64,000 bases of DNA from assembly GCF_003063355.1 (NCBI RefSeq), contig NZ_NESH01000002.1:62001-126000 (forward strand), given 5' to 3'. Under the pieces are notes generated by a model. The model did no database searches and had not been told where the DNA came from. It worked only from the letters and a program-made list of their open reading frames with translations. Shown here in pieces: positions 1 to 7,276 of this stretch (the stretch's first letter is position 1; each line of letters starts with the position of its first letter). The position numbers were made by a program, and so were the translations under genes. This stretch comes from Limnohabitans sp. Bal53. GTDB lineage: Bacteria; Pseudomonadota; Gammaproteobacteria; Burkholderiales; Burkholderiaceae_C.

Positions 1-732
1 ATGCCTGCCAAGCGCTGGGCCACAATCGCGCCCAACTACGAATACGGCCAAAGCGCGGTGGCCAACTTCAAAGCCTTGCTGCAGGCCAAGCGCCCGGACA
101 TCGAGTTCGTGAGCGAGCAGTGGCCCGCACAGGGCAAGATCGATGCAGGCAGCACCCTGACAGCCACCATGGCGGCCAAGCCCGATGCGATTTTCAACGT
201 GACCTTTGGTGCTGATTTGGCCCGCTTGGTGCGTGAGGGCAACCAACGAAATGTGTTCCCCAAAACGCCGGTGGTGTCCATGTTGTCGGGCGAGCCCGAG
301 TATTTGGAAGTGCTCAAAGACGAAACGCCTAAGGGCTGGATCGTGACCGGCTACCCCTGGGACCAGATCGACACGCCCGAGCACGCCAGCTTTACCACCA
401 ACTACTACAAGAAGTTCAACGAAAACCCCAAGCTGGGCTCGGTGGTGGGCTACGCCACCATGCAGTCGATCTTTGCGGGCATCAAAAAAGCTGGTAGCTT
501 GGACAACGAAAAACTGGTGGTCGCCATGCGGGGCCTGAAGTTCAGCACGCCGTTTGGCCCGGCAGAGTACCGCGCGATTGACCAGCAGTCCACCATGGGG
601 GCCTATGTGGGCAAACTCGAGCAGCGCGCAGGCAAGGGCACCATGGTGCAGTGGCGCTATGCCGACGGCAAAAATTATTTGCCCACCGACGCCTATGTCA
701 AGGCGCGACGCCCCGCCGATGCGATGAAATAA
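1..732 (+). CDS. ABC transporter substrate-binding protein (LivJ-like), 5'-truncated by window edge
   Basis: This is the C-terminal ~243 residues of a periplasmic binding protein of the branched-chain amino acid/amide (Peripla_BP_6, LivJ) type. Such proteins capture a small ligand in the periplasm and deliver it to a LivHMGF-type importer. The stretch covers the end of the first lobe (NYEYGQS, then an FNVTFGADLARLVR strand-helix unit) and the second lobe (GYPWDQ, then a C-terminal YVKARRPADAMK tail). The gene starts outside the window, so the first ATG here is internal and no signal peptide is visible. The ligand cannot be told from this fragment. A GC hairpin follows the stop codon. Confidence 0.85.
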   Translation: MPAKRWATIAPNYEYGQSAVANFKALLQAKRPDIEFVSEQWPAQGKIDAGSTLTATMAAKPDAIFNVTFGADLARLVREGNQRNVFPKTPVVSMLSGEPEYLEVLKDETPKGWIVTGYPWDQIDTPEHASFTTNYYKKFNENPKLGSVVGYATMQSIFAGIKKAGSLDNEKLVVAMRGLKFSTPFGPAEYRAIDQQSTMGAYVGKLEQRAGKGTMVQWRYADGKNYLPTDAYVKARRPADAMK

Positions 733-766
733 GGCGAGTTGGCGCCTGCGACTGAAATCGATTCAT

Positions 767-795
767 CCCTGGGGCCATGGTCTGACGGCCCAGGG
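767..795 (+). terminator. Possible stem-loop terminator after the substrate-binding protein
   Basis: A GC-rich inverted repeat (CCCTGGGGCC pairing with GGCCCAGGG) lies about 35 bases after the stop. It sits between two convergent genes. There is no clear T-run, so it may be a transcript-end stabiliser rather than a classical intrinsic terminator. Confidence 0.4.
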
Positions 796-802
796 TGATC
801 CT

Positions 803-2119
803 TCAAGGGCGCGCAGGTGCAGTCCTCACGCTGTCCTGCAGCACGTCGGAGACCCTGCGCACCTGGATCTGTGGCGGAAGGTTTTGCCGGATTTTGTAGT
901 TCTGTGCCCGCTCTAGTGACCGGAAGGGGCCGGTGATCACCAAAAACCAGCCACCCGACGCGGTGCTCTTTTGCATGAGCACGCGGGCATTGGTCAATTC
1001 GTCCCGCGATCGGATCAGGCTTTGGGCCTGTGCTGCGGTTTGAAAGGTGCCATGCTCCAGAACAAAGAACTCGGGTGATTGCTGGGCCAGCCAGCGTACG
1101 CCCCGCAGGGCCACGTCCGGCAATTCAACGTTGTTGTCTGCAGGCGCAGGCGCAGACGCAGCAGGCTGGGCGGCGGATGCCACGCGTTCTGCGGCTTGGC
1201 TCTGCGCTGTGCTGTCGGCTGATGGGTCGATCGACTGTGGCTCGGATGCCGATGGCAGTGGCGGTGCCTCAAGCGCAGATGCCGCCGCCTCAGCCGTTGC
1301 AGGCGCTGCTTCGGTGGCCGCTGCTGAAGCAGGTGCAGGCCGCTCAGCTGGCAAGGACGGCACCGATTTGGGGGCTTCAAAGTGAAGCCATGTGCCCCAC
1401 GCGGTCAAGACCAACAGGGTCGCCATGCCCAGCCAGGCCAAGCGCTGGGTTGGTTGGCGATGAGCGGTGCTTGCGGACCCCTGGGGAATGGCCGTTGAGG
1501 AAGCCAGGACGGTGACTTCAGCAAGGCCAGCAGAGTCAGACGGTTTGGCCATGACAACGGGTTCGGCATTTTCTTCAGGCGCAACCGCTGCCGACTTTTC
1601 CCAAGGTGCGGGCACAGCCCTCCACAGGGGATGGGGCTGGGCGGGGTTCATGCAGGTGAGTGCCGCACTTTTTTGTCCGTCCGGCGGCTCTTGGCAAAGC
1701 AGCACCCAGCGCCAACCCAAACCGGGCAGGTGAAGGGTGAGGTCTTGCAACATCTGCACATCGGAGGCGGGCAAATGTTGGGCGTTGGTGATGAGGGCAA
1801 TTTGCCTGGGCACGGACGCAGGCGGTGGCATTTGCATCGCCTGGGTCAGCCCCAGTTCGGCAATGCCCTGGTTGATGTGGCCGAGCAAAGCCAGGCGTTG
1901 ATCACCCGTGAAGTGTTCCAACGTGACAGCAGGGGCCACACCTCGCCAAAAGTCTTGCAAGGTCTGGGCGGCACGCGCCAAGGCCACGCCGTCCTGGCTC
2001 CAAATGATCAGGTTTTGATCATCGTTTAAAACGACCTGGCCCAGTTCTTCCAATGCAGCCTCTGGCTTTGGCGGCCGAGAGGGGGCGGGCGTGTTGGGGA
2101 GAGACGGGCCAGTGAGCAT
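803..2119 (-). CDS. SPOR-domain membrane protein (DamX-like)
   Basis: Predicted 438-residue inner-membrane protein. The N-terminal ~145 residues resemble the ATPase-like part of DamX/ExeA-type proteins (LALLGHINQG, then a QIALITNAQHL strand) but show no convincing Walker A motif. One transmembrane segment lies at about residues 227-246. A long Ala/Pro/Glu-rich periplasmic linker follows, then a C-terminal SPOR domain (about 352-428, with FFVLEHGTFQ and WFLVITGPF). SPOR domains bind denuded septal peptidoglycan, so a division-site role is likely. It starts at an ATG and precedes the glutamate synthase-like gene's 3' end in the same direction, about 120 bases downstream of it. Confidence 0.8.
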   Translation of the reverse strand: MLTGPSLPNTPAPSRPPKPEAALEELGQVVLNDDQNLIIWSQDGVALARAAQTLQDFWRGVAPAVTLEHFTGDQRLALLGHINQGIAELGLTQAMQMPPPASVPRQIALITNAQHLPASDVQMLQDLTLHLPGLGWRWVLLCQEPPDGQKSAALTCMNPAQPHPLWRAVPAPWEKSAAVAPEENAEPVVMAKPSDSAGLAEVTVLASSTAIPQGSASTAHRQPTQRLAWLGMATLLVLTAWGTWLHFEAPKSVPSLPAERPAPASAAATEAAPATAEAAASALEAPPLPSASEPQSIDPSADSTAQSQAAERVASAAQPAASAPAPADNNVELPDVALRGVRWLAQQSPEFFVLEHGTFQTAAQAQSLIRSRDELTNARVLMQKSTASGGWFLVITGPFRSLERAQNYKIRQNLPPQIQVRRVSDVLQDSVRTAPARP

Positions 2120-2239
2120 TGAAAACTGAATGATGCGTTAAGGATTCCCGATTAAACACCAAGCAAGCGGGTCCCCGTGTCGTCCAAACTACGAATTTGT
2201 CGCTCAACAAGGCGGCTCACCCGATGCCTCGGCTGCGGC

Positions 2240-3862
2240 TCAGGCTTGCATCAGGACAAGGTCAGCGGGCACGCCCCAATGCCCGGATTGGCTGGCATGC
2301 CAGAACTCGGCAAAAGGGCTGGGCAGTGTCGGTGGCGCCGACTCCGGACGCAAAAGTTGCCCGGGCGCCAGTGTGTCGATGCTCGAAGCCAAGGTTCGGG
2401 CTTGTCCTTGGGCATTGCGCACCATGAGGTGCTGCGCCGTGATGTCGCCCGGTTTTTTCAGACCCGCTGCGCCCACCAAATCGGCCAAGGCATGCAAGGT
2501 GTTGGCGTGGTAGTAGTACACCCGTTCGGCCTTGTCGGTCACCACCACGGCGCGTTGGCGCACCGGGTCTTGTGTGGCCACCCCCGTGGGGCAGTGGTCT
2601 GTGTGGCAGCTGCGTGACTGGATGCAGCCCAGCGCAAACATGAAGCCCCTTGCCGAATTGCACCAATCGGCCCCCAGCGCCAGACAACGCGCGATGTCAA
2701 AGGCTGAAATCACTTTGCCCGATGCCCCAATCCTGATCCGATCGCGCAATCCAGCGCCCACCAAACTGTTGTGCACCAGCCGCAGCCCATCGCGTAGCGG
2801 CATGCCCACATGGTCGGCAAACTCGATGGGTGCAGCGCCCGTTCCGCCTTCGGCGCCATCGACCACAATGAAGTCCGGGGTTTGGCCGGTTTCCACCATG
2901 GCTTTGACCACCGAAAACCATTCGGCCGGATGGCCCACGCACAGTTTGATGCCGACCGGCTTGCCGCCTGAGAGCTCGTGCAGTTGCGCGACGAAGGCCA
3001 ACAGCTCCAAGGGGGTGCTGAAAGCCGAGTGCCGGGCCGGTGACACGCAGTCCTGACCCATGGGCACGCCGCGCGCTTGGGCGATTTCGGCACTGACTTT
3101 GGCCTTGGGCAAGACACCGCCATGGCCAGGTTTGGCCCCTTGCGACAGCTTGACTTCGATCATCTTGACCTGCGGCGAGAGGGCTTGTTCAGCAAACCTC
3201 ACCGGGTCAAAACGGCCGTCTGGCGTGCGGCAACCAAAGTAGCCCGATGCAATTTGCCAGATCAGATCGCCGCCCGGCTCGCGGTGGTGCAGTGAGATGC
3301 TGCCTTCGCCGGTGTCGTGCGCAAACTGCCCCAAAGCTGCGCCCTTGTTGAGGGCCTTGATCGCGTTGGGCGACAAAGCCCCGAAGCTCATGCCGGAAAT
3401 GTTGAGCAGTGACAAGGCATAAGGCTGCTGGCACTGGTGGGCGCCCACCGTGATCCTGAAATCCGCAGGGTCCAACTCGGTGGGTTGCAGAGAATGCGTC
3501 ACCCACTCGGATTGGGCGGCGTACATGTCCTTGATGCTGCCAAAGCCGCGCTTGTCGTTTTGTAACTTCGAGCGGGCGTAGACCATGGCCCGCTGGTTTC
3601 GTGAAAAAGGCAGTTTTTCCTCATCGTCCTCCAGAAAATACTGCCGAATTTCCGGGCGGATGTATTCAAGTCCATAACGCAATCGACCCGTGAGTGGGTA
3701 GTTTCGACGTACAGCTTGGCGGGTTTGGACACAGTCCATGCAGCCAAGCACAAACAGCAGGCCAAAACCGCCACTGACCCATATCGAATAGGGCAGAGCC
3801 ACGATCGCGGCGGGTGCCGTGATCAACCAAGGCAGAAAGCGGGAAAAAGACTGTTGGGCCAT
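2240..3862 (-). CDS. FMN-binding glutamate synthase family protein
   Basis: A 540-residue protein with an N-terminal membrane hairpin (about residues 10-45), followed by the TIM-barrel FMN/2-oxoglutarate domain of glutamate synthase. Family signatures are NISGMSFGALSPNAIKALN, the GHGGVLPKAK loop, VVDGAEGGTGAAP and RIGASGKV. A cysteine cluster at C413, C419 and C424 fits the [3Fe-4S] site of GltB. The glutaminase (GATase) domain of true GltB is absent, so this belongs to the stand-alone, membrane-anchored group whose physiological reaction is not established. ATG start. It probably shares a transcript with the SPOR-protein gene. Confidence 0.85.
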   Translation of the reverse strand: MAQQSFSRFLPWLITAPAAIVALPYSIWVSGGFGLLFVLGCMDCVQTRQAVRRNYPLTGRLRYGLEYIRPEIRQYFLEDDEEKLPFSRNQRAMVYARSKLQNDKRGFGSIKDMYAAQSEWVTHSLQPTELDPADFRITVGAHQCQQPYALSLLNISGMSFGALSPNAIKALNKGAALGQFAHDTGEGSISLHHREPGGDLIWQIASGYFGCRTPDGRFDPVRFAEQALSPQVKMIEVKLSQGAKPGHGGVLPKAKVSAEIAQARGVPMGQDCVSPARHSAFSTPLELLAFVAQLHELSGGKPVGIKLCVGHPAEWFSVVKAMVETGQTPDFIVVDGAEGGTGAAPIEFADHVGMPLRDGLRLVHNSLVGAGLRDRIRIGASGKVISAFDIARCLALGADWCNSARGFMFALGCIQSRSCHTDHCPTGVATQDPVRQRAVVVTDKAERVYYYHANTLHALADLVGAAGLKKPGDITAQHLMVRNAQGQARTLASSIDTLAPGQLLRPESAPPTLPSPFAEFWHASQSGHWGVPADLVLMQA

Positions 3863-4122
3863 GGAAATACCTGCAAGCTTGCCCGCTGCTCACGCAGACG
3901 CGGGTTTGTGTATGAAGCGAGGAATTGCCATCGTGAACGAATGGGTTGAATTTGTACAGGGCATTTCAACCCATGATCTTCAAAATGAAAAATTTTGATT
4001 TACTTGAAATGTGAAATTTGATTCGAGTGGCTAGCGCGCCTGTCAGAAGTTTTGGTTAAGGCGTTGGGTATACGGGTCGGGCGCGGGCTGATCCAACCCG
4101 CGCAGGCACAAAAGCCAGCCCC

Positions 4123-5286
4123 TCAAGCCGACACAAACCGATCGGCCGCCAAGTGCTTGATCAATGCGTCGGGCAGGGGGGTGGGCTCGCCGTTCAGCCA
4201 GGCAGCGGTCAGCTCACCACACAGCACGGCCAAGCTGATGCCGCGAGCACCCATGCCCGTGCTCAGGCACAGGCCTGGTAGGCGCTTCCTGTCAACGGGT
4301 CCTACCGCAGGCAGGCGGTTGGGCAAGGTGCAGCGCACGCCAGCCCAGCCCTGCACCCGCTCCGGGTCAAACTGCCCAGCCATGGCCAGGCCCAAAGCGG
4401 GCAGCAGCGTGGCCAGGCGCACTTCGTTGGCGGTATGGTCTTCTTCTCGCACTGGGGCTTGCTCGCAATTGCGCTCAAAGGTGGAGCCAATGAACCAGCC
4501 CGGCAGCCCCTCGGGCGTGGGCACACCGCTGATGAAGCTGCCGTGGCCGTTGACCGGAAAAGGCGCCAGCAGCTGGCGCTGGGCCTCGTTCAAGTCGGCC
4601 AAGTGGCCAAAACTGACTTGTCCGCGCAAGGGGTTCAAAGGCACAGTCAATCCAGGCAGCGGCCGCAGTAAAGCCAAGCTGTCAAAGGCACTGGCCACCA
4701 CCAGCCAGGGGGCTTGGCCCAGCGTTTGGCCTTGGACATTGGTCACGGCCCACCCATCGCCGCGCCGCTCAATCCCCTGCACCTGCTGGCCCCAGCGCAC
4801 TTGCACGCCCTGCGCGCGCAGCTGCGCGGCTACCAGTTGGCGGGGCCGAATCCATCCTGCCTGTGCGTGCCAAAGCGCGGGCGAGTCGGGTGGCAGGCCT
4901 GCGGCGGCCACTTGCGCCGCACTGGCCGGGGCACTGTGGTGATCGGTTGCGTTGACAGGCAGGCGGCGTTTGCCCGCCAAGTTGTGTTCCAGAACGCCCG
5001 TCAGGGCCCAATCGGTGCCGCTGTGCAGCAGGGCCTTGGCGCGCTGCAGCGTGGCTTGAACCCCTGCACGCGTGATGCGCGAGAGCACGTTGTCATCGGG
5101 TGAAACGTGCGGCGCTGCCAAACCTGCTGGCAGGCCCGAGGCACCCGCGCCTGGGCCTTCGGCCTTGTCGATCACTGTGACGGCCCAGCCCCGAGTGGCC
5201 AAGCTGTAAGCCACGGCCGAGCCCGACAGGCCGGCACCGATCACCAGCGCTTGGCGCTTGTCGGCGTGCAAGCTCAAGTTAACCAA
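4123..5286 (-). CDS. mnmC: FAD-dependent tRNA U34 oxidoreductase, MnmC FAD-domain type
   Basis: A 387-residue DAO-family flavoprotein. The N-terminal dinucleotide-binding motif is GAGLSG (residues 17-22), followed by GPGAGASGLPAGLAAPHVS, which is characteristic of the FAD domain of MnmC. This domain removes the carboxymethyl group from cmnm5(s2)U34 in tRNA. In many proteobacteria it is fused behind a methyltransferase domain; here only the FAD domain is encoded. The frame opens at a TTG (5286) just upstream of VNLSLHADKRQALVIG, and no in-frame ATG is available nearby. yggX lies 27 bases upstream in the same direction, so the two are likely cotranscribed. Confidence 0.8.
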   Translation of the reverse strand: MVNLSLHADKRQALVIGAGLSGSAVAYSLATRGWAVTVIDKAEGPGAGASGLPAGLAAPHVSPDDNVLSRITRAGVQATLQRAKALLHSGTDWALTGVLEHNLAGKRRLPVNATDHHSAPASAAQVAAAGLPPDSPALWHAQAGWIRPRQLVAAQLRAQGVQVRWGQQVQGIERRGDGWAVTNVQGQTLGQAPWLVVASAFDSLALLRPLPGLTVPLNPLRGQVSFGHLADLNEAQRQLLAPFPVNGHGSFISGVPTPEGLPGWFIGSTFERNCEQAPVREEDHTANEVRLATLLPALGLAMAGQFDPERVQGWAGVRCTLPNRLPAVGPVDRKRLPGLCLSTGMGARGISLAVLCGELTAAWLNGEPTPLPDALIKHLAADRFVSA

Positions 5287-5313
5287 AAACAGGGGGTCAA
5301 GCGAAAGGGGGCA

Positions 5314-5589
5314 TCAGCCCGCAGCAGGCGGCACATAGCCTTGGGCGGCATCGGCGCCATCGCCGAAGAAATGGTTTTCCATCTGGCGAGCCAGGTACTG
5401 GCGGGCGCGCAGATCGGCCAGGTTCAGGCGGTTTTCATTGACCAGCATGGTTTGGTGCTTGAGCCAGTCGGCCCAGGCCTGCTTGCTCACGCCCTCCCAG
5501 ATGCGCTTGCCCAAATCACCGGGGTAGGGCGGAAAATCCAGACCCTCTGCTTCTTTGCCGAGTTTTATGCATTGAACGGTGCGTGCCAT
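5314..5589 (-). CDS. yggX: Fe(2+)-trafficking / oxidative damage protection protein YggX
   Basis: A small 91-residue cytosolic protein with the YggX family signature: [19 protein letters not shown] at the N-terminus (Cys7 conserved), [19 protein letters not shown] in the middle and ENRLNLAD near the C-terminal third. YggX proteins are linked to protection of iron-sulfur clusters and Fe(II) handling under oxidative stress. The usual length is about 90 residues, so the gene is complete. It probably forms a two-gene unit with mnmC downstream and is divergent from fpr. Confidence 0.93.
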   Translation of the reverse strand: MARTVQCIKLGKEAEGLDFPPYPGDLGKRIWEGVSKQAWADWLKHQTMLVNENRLNLADLRARQYLARQMENHFFGDGADAAQGYVPPAAG

Positions 5590-5788
5590 GGTGGTGTCTT
5601 GCCTTGATGTATCTTAAGAAGCGCTGGTTATACGGATATAGAATTTCCGTATTTCCAGATGGGAGCGGTACACACGACAATGCGGGTTGACCCGTTTTCG
5701 TGTGGCCGGACAGGCCGTAACTGTAGCAAGCTTTCAGCATCCCCCCCGGGCTTTGGGTCTCTTGACTCCCAACACACAGCAATACCAA

Positions 5789-6565
5789 ATGAGTGCATTT
5801 CTTGAAGAACGCGTTTTGAGCGTTCACCACTGGACCGACCGCCTGTTCAGCTTCACCACCACCCGTGACCAGGCCCTGCGCTTTTCGAACGGCCACTTCA
5901 CCATGATTGGTCTGCGCGGCGACAACGGCAAACCCCTGCTGCGCGCTTATTCGATTGCCAGTGCCAACTACGAAGAGCATCTGGAGTTTTTGAGCATCAA
6001 AGTGCCCGATGGCCCGCTGACCTCCAAGCTGCAACACATCCAGGTGGGTGACACCATCATCGTGGGCCGCAAGCCCACCGGCACTTTGTTGTGCGACTAC
6101 CTTTTGCCCGGGAAAAACCTGTACCTCATGGGCACCGGAACGGGCTTGGCCCCGTTCATGAGCATCATCCGCGACCCCGAAACCTACGAGCGCTTTGAAA
6201 AAGTGATCCTGGTGCACGGCGTGCGCCAAGTCAACGAGCTGGCCTACCACGACTACATCACCCAAGAGCTGCCCGCCCACGAGTTTCTGGGCGAAATGAT
6301 CAGCCAGCAACTGCTGTACTACCCCACTGTGACCCGCGAGCCCTACAAAAACCAGGGCCGTGTGACCGAGCTCATGGAAAACGGCAAGCTGTTTTCAGAC
6401 CTGGGCCTGCCCCCGCTCAACCCCGAGACCGACCGCGTCATGATTTGCGGCTCGCCCGAAATGCTCAAAGACCTCAAGCGCATTTGCGAAGAACGCGGCC
6501 TCAAAGAGGGCAACACCAGCACGCCTGGCGCTTTTGTCATTGAGCGGGCGTTTGCAGACGCCTGA
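5789..6565 (+). CDS. fpr: Ferredoxin--NADP reductase
   Basis: A 258-residue FAD/NAD(P)-binding reductase that shuttles electrons between NADPH and ferredoxin or flavodoxin. The FAD-binding RAYS motif is at residues 52-55 (LLRAYSIAS). GTGTGLAPFMSIIRDPE binds the pyrophosphate of NADPH, and MICGSPEML completes the nucleotide domain. The ATG at 5789 is preferred because MSAFLEERVLSVHHWTD is the usual N-terminus of the family; an upstream extension of the frame to 5687 is unlike the family. It is divergent from yggX, which fits a shared oxidative-stress context. Confidence 0.93.
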   Translation: MSAFLEERVLSVHHWTDRLFSFTTTRDQALRFSNGHFTMIGLRGDNGKPLLRAYSIASANYEEHLEFLSIKVPDGPLTSKLQHIQVGDTIIVGRKPTGTLLCDYLLPGKNLYLMGTGTGLAPFMSIIRDPETYERFEKVILVHGVRQVNELAYHDYITQELPAHEFLGEMISQQLLYYPTVTREPYKNQGRVTELMENGKLFSDLGLPPLNPETDRVMICGSPEMLKDLKRICEERGLKEGNTSTPGAFVIERAFADA

Positions 6566-6649
6566 AGCTCTCGGGGCTTTGTGAACCCGTTGGCACACAC
6601 CTGAACCGACAAGGGGGCACAATGCTCCCTTGTTTTTTGAAGAGCCCCC

Positions 6650-7156
6650 ATGAAACTGTCCGTGATTTCTCCCCAGCGCTGGCTGTTGCTGATCGCTTTG
6701 TCGGGCATCGGCATGCTGGTGTTTGGCCTGTACTTGCAGCATGTGGTGGGCCTGAACCCTTGCCCCATGTGCATCGTGCAGCGCTATGCCCTGATCGGCG
6801 TGGTCTTGCTGGCCTTGGTCGGCTGGCGTTTGCGAACTTGGGCCCTGACTGCTGCGGGCTTGTTGGTGACGCTGGCGGCCGGTTTTGGCGGCTTCACGGC
6901 GGCCCGCCAAAGCTGGCTGCAGTGGTACCCGCCCGAGGTGGTCAACTGCGGGCGCGACTTTTACGGCATGGTTGAGAACTTCCCCCTCAACCGCGCCATC
7001 CCCATGATCTTCAAAGGCAGCGGGGACTGCAGCAAGATCGACTGGACCTTTTTGGGTGGCTCCATTGCCAATTGGTCGTTTGTCTGTTTTGTGTTGTTTG
7101 GCCTTTTGGGTTTGTGGGTGGCCATTCAATCCCGTCGTCCGGCTCATGCCGCATAA
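6650..7156 (+). CDS. dsbB: Disulfide bond formation protein B (DsbB)
   Basis: A 168-residue inner-membrane protein with four transmembrane helices that reoxidises DsbA using ubiquinone. Both redox pairs are present: the CPMC pair in the first periplasmic loop (C38, C41) and the second-loop pair (C100 in VVNCGRDF, C127 in GSGDCSKI). Arg45 after the first pair (CIVQRYAL) matches the conserved quinone-proximal arginine. ATG start about 85 bases after fpr. Length is typical. Confidence 0.94.
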   Translation: MKLSVISPQRWLLLIALSGIGMLVFGLYLQHVVGLNPCPMCIVQRYALIGVVLLALVGWRLRTWALTAAGLLVTLAAGFGGFTAARQSWLQWYPPEVVNCGRDFYGMVENFPLNRAIPMIFKGSGDCSKIDWTFLGGSIANWSFVCFVLFGLLGLWVAIQSRRPAHAA

Positions 7157-7276
7157 CTGAGGGGCGCACGGCTTCGGCCAACTGGGCGAGCCGACCCCCG
7201 CTTGAAGGGCCGTCGAGCGGGCATGTGGCCTGTGCCCATTCGCGGTGACAATACCGGCACTTCTTGTTGCCTTTGC

